From: Parvularcula sp964484475
Lineage (GTDB): Bacteria; Pseudomonadota; Alphaproteobacteria; Caulobacterales; Parvularculaceae
DNA length: 15,645 bases
Reading direction: 5' to 3'
NCBI GenBank assembly: GCA_964484475.1
Contig: CAZAFU010000065.1
Coordinates: 1 to 15,645, forward strand
The translations under genes and the position numbers were made by a program. Positions 6,336 through 13,264 of this stretch are shown piece by piece; the stretch's first letter is position 1, and each line of letters begins with the position of its first letter. The notes beneath the pieces are model-generated. The model was not told the origin of the DNA and ran no database searches. It worked only from the letters and a program-made list of their open reading frames with translations.

Positions 6336-7238
6336 ATGCTGCAAGGCAACCCCAATGCGTTCTGCCACAACCCGCTCAACACCGCGGGTGTGGAACGGAA
6401 GGACCCCGCGTGGCTGGACCGGCAGCGCCGCCACCCCAGGGCGCGCCTCATGGTCGTGCACCGGGACCAGCTCCTGATCGACCGGATGCCGCACAGGTCG
6501 GAGATCCAGTGGCTGACCCTCGATGCGCTGAGGCAATTGCCCGTCAGCCGGCACCTCGTCCTTCTCGGTCTCGACGGCGAGGTTCCCGTCTTCGCGGTGG
6601 ATGCGTCCGTCAGCGACACCCCGCCCTTCACCGATCTTGGCAGCTATGTCTCGCTTCGTTCGGGTGCCCCCTTCCTTTCGCCGGAGGAGCTTTCGATCGC
6701 CGGGCAGGCGGTATGGCTTCTCTCCTGGCACCGGCGGATGGCCTACTGCTCCGACCACGGCGATCCCCTCGTTCCGGCCGAAGGGGGTTTCAAGCGGGTC
6801 AACGAGAAACGCGGGAGCGAGCACTTCCCGAGGACCGACCCCGTCGCCATCGTGCTGCCCGTTCACGGTGATGCGGTCTGCCTCGGACGGGGCCCGCATT
6901 TCCCGCAAGGCTTCATGAGTGCGTTCGCGGGCTATCTCGAGCCCGGCGAAACCCTCGAGCAGTGCGGCGCGCGGGAGCTGTTCGAGGAGGCGGGCCTCAA
7001 GGCGAAGTCCATGCGCTACCTCTTCAGCCAGCCCTGGCCCTTTCCCTCCTCCTTGATGATGGGTTTCATCGCGGAGGTCGAAGGGAGGCATCTCGAACTC
7101 GATCCCGACGAGATCGTCGAGGCCCGCTGGTTCGAGAGGGACGAAGCCCGCGCCATTCTCGACGGCGACCATGACGTGATGTGCCCGCCCCCCTTCGCGA
7201 TCGCGCACCAGCTCCTGAAGACCTGGCTGGAGACCTGA
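6336..7238 (+). CDS. nudC: NAD(H) pyrophosphatase, NudC-type Nudix hydrolase
   Basis: A 300-residue protein. NudC enzymes hydrolyse NADH/NAD+ to NMN(H) and AMP and in E. coli also remove NAD caps from RNA. The Nudix box is complete: G199, E205 and RELFEEAGL (213-221), with the subfamily motif SQPWPF (231-236) that specifies NADH pyrophosphatases. An N-terminal NUDIX-like domain (about 1-130) precedes it. The zinc ribbon region (about 133-166) is degenerate. Where relatives have C-x2-C...C-x2-C, only Cys138 and His141 remain and the second pair reads Asn156...Arg159. The ATG at 6336 has GAGGG 7 bases upstream; the frame stays open further upstream but is antisense to the lipoprotein gene. Confidence 0.92.
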   Translation: MLQGNPNAFCHNPLNTAGVERKDPAWLDRQRRHPRARLMVVHRDQLLIDRMPHRSEIQWLTLDALRQLPVSRHLVLLGLDGEVPVFAVDASVSDTPPFTDLGSYVSLRSGAPFLSPEELSIAGQAVWLLSWHRRMAYCSDHGDPLVPAEGGFKRVNEKRGSEHFPRTDPVAIVLPVHGDAVCLGRGPHFPQGFMSAFAGYLEPGETLEQCGARELFEEAGLKAKSMRYLFSQPWPFPSSLMMGFIAEVEGRHLELDPDEIVEARWFERDEARAILDGDHDVMCPPPFAIAHQLLKTWLET

Positions 7239-7242
7239 CCGG

Positions 7243-7503
7243 ATGGACGAGCGGGAGCTGCGCAGCCTCACGTCCCTGTCCCCCGGTGAGGGGACGGAGA
7301 TCGTCGCGCGGCGTCCGAGCGACATTGCCGAGATGTCCGACGAGGAACTTCTCGGTCCCGATTACGAACCCTGGCTCGCCCGGCGGAAGGCCGAGGCCGC
7401 CGGGGCCCTCAACCGGGGGAAGGCGATCCGTTCGAAGGCCGAATTCGCGATGCGCAAGGCCGAAGCCACCCTGAGAAAAGCCGAGGCCGCCGATGAAGAA
7501 TGA
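7243..7503 (+). CDS. Small Lys/Ala/Glu-rich hypothetical protein
   Basis: An 86-residue protein that I do not recognise. It starts 4 bases after the nudC stop. The N-terminal half is acidic (MDERELRSL, DIAEMSDEELLGPDYEPW). The C-terminal half (about 45-86) is a continuous charged helix with the KAE unit at 49, 65, 72 and 79; the last three are exactly seven residues apart, as in a coiled coil. There is no signal peptide or membrane segment. The last 11 bases overlap the next gene, so the pair is probably translated together. High third-position GC matches its neighbours and supports real coding. Function is unknown. Confidence 0.72.
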   Translation: MDERELRSLTSLSPGEGTEIVARRPSDIAEMSDEELLGPDYEPWLARRKAEAAGALNRGKAIRSKAEFAMRKAEATLRKAEAADEE

Positions 7504-7747
7504 GGCTCCCCGCCGCGGTCCGTCGATGCTCAGGTCCCTCGCGGAACTGGCTTTCGACGCGCTTCCGGGTTCGGGCCTCGCCCGGGTGACCTTCGACCAG
7601 ATCCGCGCGCGCATCCGCGCCGACCTCGAAGACGAACTCGATGCCCTGAAGGCCGAGAGGGAGCGCGACCAGGAAACGATTTCCCGGCTCGCCGATGTCG
7701 TCGAGCGTCAGCAGGAGCGGATCGAGCGCTTCCTCGCCAATGGCTAG
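7493..7747 (+). CDS. Small coiled-coil hypothetical protein
   Basis: An 84-residue protein that I do not recognise. A basic N-terminus (MKNEAPRRGPS) is followed by a hydrophobic, possibly amphipathic stretch SMLRSLAELAFDALPGSGLARVTF (about 11-34), then a highly charged helix (about 36-82, IRADLEDELDALKAERERDQETISRLADVVERQQERIERFL) that looks like a coiled coil. The layout is superficially like small accessory proteins such as the UbiK/BMFP group, but the sequence is not close enough to claim that. It overlaps the gene upstream by 11 bases. Its TAG stop shares a CTAG palindrome with the pheA stop on the opposite strand. Confidence 0.72.
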   Translation: MKNEAPRRGPSMLRSLAELAFDALPGSGLARVTFDQIRARIRADLEDELDALKAERERDQETISRLADVVERQQERIERFLANG

Positions 7748-8598
7748 GCCACCGCGACGCGGCTGATCCTGTAGGGATCGGCGGCGAAGACCCCGATGAT
7801 CTTCCGGTCGGTGGTGAAATATTCGAGCTCCTCGAGCGCCCTTGCGAGGGCCGGGTCGTCAGGGTGGCCCTCCGCCTCCGCCTGAAAGCGCGTGGCCTGG
7901 AAACTGTGGTCTTCCTGATAGCTTTCGAGCTTGGTCATGTTCACGCCGTTGGTCGCAAAACCGCCCAGCGCCTTGTAGAGCGCAGCCGGGATGTTGCGCA
8001 CACGGAAAACGAAGCTCGTCAGCATGGGCAGCTGCGTGCGCTTGGGCCATTCCGCGTCGGTTTCGGGCAGCAGCCGCAGGAAGCGGGTCACGTTGCGGTC
8101 GGCATCCTGGCAGTCACTCTCGATGATTTCGAGGCCGTAGCGTTCGGCCGCACCGCGCGGAGCAATGACGGCGATGGTCGGATCGGGATCGTCGCGCAGC
8201 TCTCTCGCCGCCCCTGCGGTATCGCGCGCCGCGTCCGGAATGAGCCCGAGCCTGCGGATCGTGTTGCGGCACTGGGACAGGGCCATGGGGTGGCTCCTGA
8301 CGATCCTGAGCTGCGACCGATCCGCTCCGGGCAGGGTCATGAGCTGCATGTGAACCGGCAGGAAATGCTCCGCCACCGCCGCCACCTGCCGGTCGGGCAG
8401 GAGCCGGTAGACGTCATCCACGCGCCCCGCGAGAGAGTTCTCCACCGGCACCATGGCGGCCTGGCACGCCCCGCCCGTCACCGCCTGGAACACCGCGTCG
8501 AAGGTGGGAAAGGGCTTTGGCTCGTAAGCCGGCGCGAATGCTGAACAACAAAGCTCGCTGAACGCTCCCGGCTCACCCTGATAGGCTATCAACCCCAT
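7744..8598 (-). CDS. pheA: Prephenate dehydratase
   Basis: A 284-residue monofunctional prephenate dehydratase, which converts prephenate to phenylpyruvate in phenylalanine synthesis in the cytoplasm. The start IAYQGEPGAFSE matches the family's substrate-binding segment. PVENSLAGRV (51-60), SHPMALSQC (102-110) and the catalytic NVTRF motif (169-173, Thr171) are all present. A C-terminal ACT domain (about 193-268) carries GVNMTKLESY, where many bacterial enzymes have ESRP; ESY is what I remember from alphaproteobacterial homologues. The ACT domain normally mediates phenylalanine feedback inhibition. AGAAGG lies about 5 bases upstream of the ATG. It is divergent from the cytochrome gene, an arrangement common in this class, but no kdsB gene is present here. 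Confidence 0.95.
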   Translation of the reverse strand: MGLIAYQGEPGAFSELCCSAFAPAYEPKPFPTFDAVFQAVTGGACQAAMVPVENSLAGRVDDVYRLLPDRQVAAVAEHFLPVHMQLMTLPGADRSQLRIVRSHPMALSQCRNTIRRLGLIPDAARDTAGAARELRDDPDPTIAVIAPRGAAERYGLEIIESDCQDADRNVTRFLRLLPETDAEWPKRTQLPMLTSFVFRVRNIPAALYKALGGFATNGVNMTKLESYQEDHSFQATRFQAEAEGHPDDPALARALEELEYFTTDRKIIGVFAADPYRISRVAVA

Positions 8599-8714
8599 GC
8601 CAACCTTCTCTTTCTAAGGCGCGGTCATCCGCGCGTTGCGGAACAGCGACGCCGCCGCTATGGGCACCCAACCGCGGGCACCAGTCCGCCACGCTACAAG
8701 TTTCGGACCCGGGA

Positions 8715-9596
8715 ATGAAAGACGCGCTTTTCAGTAACAAGCTTGCAGCCGCCGTTTTGATCGTGCTGCTCCTTTTCATCGGTCTGCCTGTGATCACCAA
8801 CACCATGGCTGAGGTGTTCGGCGGACATCACGGTGACCACCATTTCGAAGAGGATAACCCCTTCGGCCTTTCCTACACCCCTTACGCCGAACTGGTCGGC
8901 GGCGCGGCCGCGACCGGTGAGGAAGAGGTGGAAGTGAGCCTCGGCTGCCTGATGCAGGAAGCCAGCGCCGAACGCGGCGCGCGGGCTGCCGCGATCTGCA
9001 GCTCGTGCCACAGCTTCGACGAAGGCGGCGCGAACGGGACCGGGCCCAATCTCTGGAACGTCGTCGGTCGCGATATCGCTTCGGTCGGCGGGTACTCCTA
9101 TTCGGGTGCCCTGCAGGGCCTCGAAGGCGACTGGACCTACGAGAATCTCGACCCCTATCTCTATGACAGCCAGGGCTTCGTTTCCGGCACCCAGATGGCG
9201 CAGAAGATCCGCAAGGACGGCAAGCGCGCCGATATCCTCGCCTATCTGGGCACCCTGACCTCCGGCGAGCCTGCGGCCTATCCAGAATGCACCCCGCCCG
9301 CCGCAGACGGCGAGGCTGTCGCCGAAGGCGAGACCTCCGAAGGCGACACACCGATGGAAGAGGCTGCGGCAGGCGCCGCCGACCGGACCGATTTCGAGGT
9401 GCCCGAACCTGGCGAGGAGACCCTTCCGGACTCCACGGTCAACAATCCGGGCGATGACGGCTATCCCGCCGATCCCGAACAGAACAGCGACCTGCGCTCG
9501 TCCGGCGAGATGGAAATGCCCGAGGACAATACCGATGACGGCTTCCCCGAGGAAGGCATCGAGGACGACGACATCAACGAGGATCCGAACGGCTGA
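8715..9596 (+). CDS. Membrane-anchored cytochrome c (CycM-like) with acidic C-terminal tail
   Basis: A 293-residue protein. An uncleaved-looking N-terminal anchor (about 11-28, AAAVLIVLLLFIGLPVIT) is followed by a His/Asp-rich linker and a class I cytochrome c domain (about 75-185). CSSCH (95-99) binds haem covalently, GTGPNLWNVVGR follows, and GTQM provides the likely axial Met161. This is the layout of CycM/cytochrome c552, which passes electrons from the bc1 complex to terminal oxidases at the periplasmic face. The unusual part is a roughly 100-residue Glu/Asp/Pro/Gly-rich tail (about 195-293) with no recognisable domain. The ATG at 8715 has a poor Shine-Dalgarno, but the anchor starts correctly there. 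It ends just before a strong terminator. Confidence 0.9.
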   Translation: MKDALFSNKLAAAVLIVLLLFIGLPVITNTMAEVFGGHHGDHHFEEDNPFGLSYTPYAELVGGAAATGEEEVEVSLGCLMQEASAERGARAAAICSSCHSFDEGGANGTGPNLWNVVGRDIASVGGYSYSGALQGLEGDWTYENLDPYLYDSQGFVSGTQMAQKIRKDGKRADILAYLGTLTSGEPAAYPECTPPAADGEAVAEGETSEGDTPMEEAAAGAADRTDFEVPEPGEETLPDSTVNNPGDDGYPADPEQNSDLRSSGEMEMPEDNTDDGFPEEGIEDDDINEDPNG

Positions 9597-9616
9597 AACC
9601 CGCCCGTTCCGGACAA

Positions 9617-9646
9617 GCAAAAACCGCCCCGAGGGGCGGTTTTTTG
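9617..9646 (+). terminator. Intrinsic terminator after the cytochrome c gene
   Basis: A long perfect inverted repeat, AAAACCGCCC/GGGCGGTTTT with a CGAG centre, is followed by a T-run (through 9645). It begins about 20 bases after the stop. The flanking A-run means it could also work for the marR gene arriving from the other strand. Confidence 0.9.
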
Positions 9647-9673
9647 TTTCGGGGTGGAGCTGCACGCCCCCCT

Positions 9674-10024
9674 TCAGTACCAGCCGCTCAATTCCGCGCT
9701 TCGCTCGCCGGCCTCCACGGCCGCCGCGAAACGGTCGAGAAATTCCGACCCTTCCGGTGTCTTCTGCACGAGCACGATCCGCTTGTCGTTCAGGTCGCGC
9801 GCGCGCCGGACCAGCCCGTGGATCGACAGCGCGTCGAGGGCGCGGCTGATTGCCGGCTTGGGAACTTCGAGATCTTCCGAAAGCCTGCGGACCGTATGCG
9901 GGCCCGGGGTCAGATACACCGTCAGAAGAAGCGCCCATTGGCGCATGGAGAGATCGGGCTGGTCGGCACGGACCAGTTCGACCATCACGTCCCGCCAAGG
10001 GCCTATGACGTCGTTCAAACTCAT
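9674..10024 (-). CDS. MarR family transcriptional regulator
   Basis: A 116-residue winged-helix regulator, short for the family. The core is RQWALLLTVYL (28-38), TVRRLSEDLEVPKPAISRALDALSIHGLV (44-72, containing the recognition helix) and the wing RARDLNDKRIVLV (74-86), followed by a dimerisation helix. MarR proteins bind palindromes as dimers and are usually released by small ligands; the ligand here is unknown. GGAG lies 7 bases upstream of the ATG. A perfect 26-bp palindrome covers its likely promoter, which suggests autoregulation. It lies downstream of dapD on the same strand but 81 bases away with its own promoter, so it need not regulate dapD. Confidence 0.9.
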   Translation of the reverse strand: MSLNDVIGPWRDVMVELVRADQPDLSMRQWALLLTVYLTPGPHTVRRLSEDLEVPKPAISRALDALSIHGLVRRARDLNDKRIVLVQKTPEGSEFLDRFAAAVEAGERSAELSGWY

Positions 10025-10041
10025 GGCGAAGCTCCATCACA

Positions 10042-10067
10042 GGACTGTTTCGTTAGAGAAACAGTCC
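10042..10067. promoter_or_regulatory. 26-bp palindromic operator at the marR promoter
   Basis: Perfect 10-bp arms GGACTGTTTC and GAAACAGTCC flank GTTAGA. On the minus strand a TTGTTC (10078-10073) and TAACGA (10055-10050), 17 bases apart, form a weak promoter whose -10 lies in the palindrome centre. No T-run follows on either strand, so it is not a terminator for dapD. It is best read as the binding site of the MarR protein encoded 18 bases away. Confidence 0.7.
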
Positions 10068-10105
10068 GGCGCGAACAAGTCCAGACAGGAAGTGCGACAG
10101 GGGTT

Positions 10106-10915
10106 TCAGCCGCGAAGGATCTCGTTGATGCCCGTTTTCGCCCGGGTGCGCGCGTCCACTTTTTTCACAATGACGGCACAGGCCAGGCTCGGCCCGTCCT
10201 TCGGATCGGGCAGCGTTCCGGGAACGACGACGGAGTAGGGCGGGATCTTTCCGTAGATGATCTCCCCGCTTTCGCGGTCGACGATCTTGGTCGACTGGGT
10301 AATGAAGACACCCATCGCGATGACCGATCCCTCGCCGACGATCACGCCCTCCACGACCTCCGAGCGGGCACCGATGAAGCAGTTGTCCTCGATGATGGTC
10401 GGCTCGGCCTGAAGCGGCTCGAGCACGCCGCCGATGCCCGTGCCCGCGGAGATGTGGCAGTCCTTGCCGATCTGGGCACAGGAACCGATCGAGGCCCAGG
10501 TATCGATCATCGTCCGCTCACCGACATGGGCGCCGATATTCACGTAGGACGGCATCAGAACGGCCCCCGGGGCGATGTAGGCGCCCCTGCGCACGGCCGC
10601 CGGCGGGACGGCCCTGAACCCCGCGGCCTCGAACGCCGCGCGGTCCCATCCTTCGAACTTCGAGGGGACCTTGTCGTACCAGCTCCCGCCCCCGACGCCG
10701 CCCTCGACGATGCCGTTCGGGGTCATCCTGAAGGACAGGAGCACCGCCTTCTTGAGCCATTCGTTGACGACCCAGCCGTCCTGCCCCTTCGACGCGACAC
10801 GGAAGCTTCCGTCATCGAGGCCATCGATCGCGAAGCGGACGGCTTTCTCCGTCGTCGCACCGGGTTCCCCGTCGAAGGCACGTTCGATTTCCTGGCGGGC
10901 TTCAGCTTCGTTCAT
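10106..10915 (-). CDS. dapD: Tetrahydrodipicolinate N-succinyltransferase
   Basis: A 269-residue enzyme. It transfers succinyl from succinyl-CoA to tetrahydrodipicolinate in the succinylase branch of lysine and meso-diaminopimelate synthesis. The N-terminal helical part (1-100) includes GWVVNEWLKKAVLLSFRM. The left-handed beta helix of hexapeptide repeats (about 105-225) includes GAYIAPGAVLMPSYVNIGAHVG, TMIDTWASIGSCAQIGKDCHIS and GVIVGEGSVIAMGVFI. The tail with IPPYSVVVPGTLP is characteristic of the family. The length is normal. It overlaps the end of the upstream HAD gene by 14 bases, so it is in the same operon. Confidence 0.97.
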   Translation of the reverse strand: MNEAEARQEIERAFDGEPGATTEKAVRFAIDGLDDGSFRVASKGQDGWVVNEWLKKAVLLSFRMTPNGIVEGGVGGGSWYDKVPSKFEGWDRAAFEAAGFRAVPPAAVRRGAYIAPGAVLMPSYVNIGAHVGERTMIDTWASIGSCAQIGKDCHISAGTGIGGVLEPLQAEPTIIEDNCFIGARSEVVEGVIVGEGSVIAMGVFITQSTKIVDRESGEIIYGKIPPYSVVVPGTLPDPKDGPSLACAVIVKKVDARTRAKTGINEILRG

Positions 10916-11633
10916 CGTCGGCGTCCTCTTTGGTCAGCATCGCAAGAAAGGCTTTCAGATCATCGGTGACATGGTGGATATGCCGCGCGCCCTCGTGGCC
11001 GGCGCCGGGCCGCTTTTCCTCGGGCTCATCGGCGATCCAGGGAGCGTCGGACGTCACGAGCACGGTTCGCATACCACGGGCGTGGGGAACCTCGAGGTTC
11101 ACGGCCATGTCCTCGAACATCGCCGAGCGGGCACCCTCGAGACCGAAATGCCGTCCGCACAGGTCATAGTTGGAAGGATGGGGCTTCGGCACCCAGGCGC
11201 CCATCTCCACGTCGAAGACATCCTCCATGATGCCGTCGAGCCGAAGGGCCGAAAGGACGTTCTCGGCGTGCCGGACGCTGCCATTGGTGTGGACGAACTT
11301 GCGACCGGGCAGCACTTCGAGGACCTGCCTGAGCTCGGGGTCGGGGGTCAGGGCGTCGAGCCTGATCTCGTGCACATAGTCCATGAACGCGTGCGGATCG
11401 ACATCGTGAACGTCCATCAGCCCGGCCAGTGTCGTCCCGTGGCTGACATAGAGGGCCTTCTGCTGCCGCCTCGCTTCCTGCCAGTCACAGCCCAGGACTT
11501 GCTGGACGTATTCGGTCATGCGCGTATCGATCTCGGCGAAGAGATTGCAGCCCGCGGGGTAGAGGGTGTTGTCGAGGTCGAACACCCAGTCCCTGACGCC
11601 CTCGAAATCCCTTCTGATGACGGAGCGTTTCAT
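10902..11633 (-). CDS. HAD-family pyrimidine 5'-nucleotidase
   Basis: A 243-residue haloacid dehalogenase-superfamily phosphatase. Motif I is DLDNTLYP (Asp19 nucleophile, Asp21), motif II is VHTNGS (Thr116), motif III Lys is in VPKPHP (Lys150), and motif IV is FEDM (Glu174, Asp175). The DLDNTLYP start and HTNG motif fit the pyrimidine 5'-nucleotidase subgroup, which dephosphorylates UMP/CMP-like nucleotides; this specificity is a family inference. The C-terminus has an extra Glu/His-rich stretch (about 202-220). The ATG at 11631-11633 overlaps the stop of the DUF1036 gene in an ATGA arrangement, and its 3' end overlaps dapD. Association with dapD is common in alphaproteobacteria. Confidence 0.9.
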   Translation of the reverse strand: MKRSVIRRDFEGVRDWVFDLDNTLYPAGCNLFAEIDTRMTEYVQQVLGCDWQEARRQQKALYVSHGTTLAGLMDVHDVDPHAFMDYVHEIRLDALTPDPELRQVLEVLPGRKFVHTNGSVRHAENVLSALRLDGIMEDVFDVEMGAWVPKPHPSNYDLCGRHFGLEGARSAMFEDMAVNLEVPHARGMRTVLVTSDAPWIADEPEEKRPGAGHEGARHIHHVTDDLKAFLAMLTKEDADDERS

Positions 11634-12706
11634 TCCTCGTCCGGCCGGGGAGGCGCCGTGTTCGCACTCGCCAGTTCGGGATTGAACTGTTCGGGGGTGA
11701 ACTCGAAGGTCCAGGCCTTCTCGCCCCCGGTGTCGATCTTCCGGAAGACCGCCGTCTCGAAACCGTTCTGGGCGCAAGGGACATCCGCCCGGGCGTCGAA
11801 CTGGACCGCGGAGATGCAGAATTCCGCGTCCCCGCCCGCGAGCGCCAGCTCCTGGCTCTCCGCCTGCATGATTCCGTAGACGTAGTAGGGGTCCGCGCCA
11901 AGCGCCCCGCGCCTCACCTTCGCGCAGTCGCTGGGTTCGAGGCGCCACCAGCCGGCGGAATGATAGGTCTCCTGGTCAGCTGTCGGCTGGGCGAAGGCCG
12001 CCCAGACCGGAAGCATCGTCTTGTTGCAGAAGAAAAAGCCCAGCCTGGCGTCCTGGTCGTTGGCTTCGGCCACGAGGGTGTCGATCAGCCCGTCATCGAC
12101 GACCCCTTCTTGCCCGAGCCCCCTGGCGCGCCGGTACTGGCGCACGGCGGCTTTCGTGGTCGTGCCAAGAGCGCCGTCGATCGAGCCGAGATCATAGCCG
12201 ACATCGGTCAGCAGGCGCTGCACCCCGGCGACCTGCGCTTCGTAGGTCGTGTAATTGTTCTCCTCGGTGAACTCGGTCGTGAAATTGCCGCCATCCTCTG
12301 CGGTGACATCGACCGGATAGAAGCTCCGCTGCCGCTGGGGGGCATCGAGGCAGACGTCCTGCTCCCGCAGGGTGAAGAGGCTGTCGTTCTGGACGCAAAG
12401 CGGCGTTGTTCCCGACCATGTCCGAAGCTCGCCGCGGTGCCCGGGAATGGCCTCGGCATAGACATAGTAGCGCCCGGGGGCGACCTCCTCGCCTATGACC
12501 TTCTTGCACTCGCCGGGGCGCAGCCGCCACCAGCCGCGGGTGAGGAGATCCTCGCCCTCCACGAAGCCCAAGGCCGCGGACAGGGCGTAGCTTGTCTTGT
12601 TGCAGAAATTGTACTCGGCACGGGCCGACGTACTGAACGCAGCCAGACCGATGAGGAAGGCTAGGCCGACAAGACGGCCGCCGGGTCGATGGGTAGAACG
12701 GATCAC
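11630..12706 (-). CDS. Secreted protein with two DUF1036 domains around a peptidoglycan-binding domain
   Basis: A 358-residue exported protein. A signal peptide (1-30, ending SARA) is followed by DUF1036 copy 1 (about 31-145; FCNKTS at 34-39, RGWWRLRPGECKKV at 57-70). A PG_binding_1-like domain (about 155-215; VQRLLTDVGYDLGSIDGALGTTTKAAVRQYRRARGL) comes next. DUF1036 copy 2 (about 222-338; FCNKTM at 226-231, GWWRLEPSDCAKV at 252-264) follows, then a short Pro/Glu tail. DUF1036 has no known function but is cysteine-rich and exported. The start is GTG at 12704-12706, with AGGGG about 5 bases upstream; it is the first codon giving a signal peptide. It is first in the operon with the HAD phosphatase and dapD, with an ATGA overlap. 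Confidence 0.87.
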   Translation of the reverse strand: MIRSTHRPGGRLVGLAFLIGLAAFSTSARAEYNFCNKTSYALSAALGFVEGEDLLTRGWWRLRPGECKKVIGEEVAPGRYYVYAEAIPGHRGELRTWSGTTPLCVQNDSLFTLREQDVCLDAPQRQRSFYPVDVTAEDGGNFTTEFTEENNYTTYEAQVAGVQRLLTDVGYDLGSIDGALGTTTKAAVRQYRRARGLGQEGVVDDGLIDTLVAEANDQDARLGFFFCNKTMLPVWAAFAQPTADQETYHSAGWWRLEPSDCAKVRRGALGADPYYVYGIMQAESQELALAGGDAEFCISAVQFDARADVPCAQNGFETAVFRKIDTGGEKAWTFEFTPEQFNPELASANTAPPRPDEE

Positions 12707-12836
12707 GAAGGCCCCTGAACGCTGATACCGCGGGTCGGCTGTGGTTGTCGGTCATTCCTCCACCTCGATCAAGCCGCCCCGGGGCAATCCGGACGTCTTG
12801 TCATTCCCGAAGGGAGGCCGAACTGAGAAGGCGGCT

Positions 12837-12864
12837 TTGACGGACCCGCCGATTGGCCTAGCTC
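12837..12864 (+). promoter_or_regulatory. Candidate promoter giving a leaderless phhB transcript
   Basis: TTGACG (12837-12842) is a good -35. After a 16-bp spacer comes TAGCTC (12859-12864), a weak -10. The expected start is about 12871, next to the ATG at 12872. No Shine-Dalgarno is visible before that ATG. Confidence 0.35.
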
Positions 12865-12871
12865 GCGGGCC

Positions 12872-13162
12872 ATGGTTCAAAAACTCTCAGCCGATGCCCG
12901 CGCCGCCTTCTTCCGTGACCACAGCCAGTGGAAAGAGGTCGAGGGCAAGGATGCCGCCTTCACCAAGATCACCTTCGATGATTTCAAGGAGGCTTTCGCC
13001 TTCATGACGAGGGTGGCCCTCTACGCGGAAAAGCAGGACCACCACCCCGAGTGGTTCAACGTCTACAACCGCGTCGAGATCACCCTGACCACCCATGATG
13101 CGGACGGGCTGTCCGAGCGTGACGTCGCCATGGCGGGCTTCATCGACAGCCTCAGGCCCTGA
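12872..13162 (+). CDS. phhB: Pterin-4a-carbinolamine dehydratase
   Basis: A 96-residue protein of normal family length. It dehydrates 4a-hydroxytetrahydropterin, recycling the cofactor of aromatic amino acid hydroxylases. The diagnostic block HHPEWFNVYNRVEITLTTHDADGLSERDV (57-85) contains the active-site histidines His57/His58 and His75 and the Asp76 region. The N-terminal half (W20..FxxItFdDFkeAFaFM) fits the helix that packs on the sheet. No phenylalanine hydroxylase gene is in the window, so its in vivo partner is not shown. The ATG lacks a clear ribosome binding site. The stop codon is the first part of an intrinsic terminator stem. It is transcribed alone, before chvI. Confidence 0.93.
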   Translation: MVQKLSADARAAFFRDHSQWKEVEGKDAAFTKITFDDFKEAFAFMTRVALYAEKQDHHPEWFNVYNRVEITLTTHDADGLSERDVAMAGFIDSLRP

Positions 13163-13182
13163 AGGCCCGCCGCCTTCATTTT
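13160..13182 (+). terminator. Intrinsic terminator starting at the phhB stop codon
   Basis: TGAAGGC (13160-13166) pairs perfectly with GCCTTCA (13172-13178) across a 5-nt loop and is followed by TTTT (13179-13182). The first three bases of the stem are the phhB TGA. The stem is short, but the U-tract is in the right place. Confidence 0.65.
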
Positions 13183-13264
13183 GCCCCGTGTCCTTAACGG
13201 CGAGCTGACCTTTGTGGCGTAACGAAGACGTCAAGGGGCCGGCCACCTTGAGGAGGCGAAGCGC

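Noticed and set aside
7493..7747. Assignment of the 84-residue coiled-coil protein to UbiK/BMFP
   Set aside because: Only the general layout (amphipathic start, coiled-coil end) is shared; the conserved residues I remember for that family are not seen.
10042..10067. The palindrome as a dapD terminator
   Set aside because: No T-run follows it in the direction of dapD transcription, and it overlaps a plausible marR promoter.
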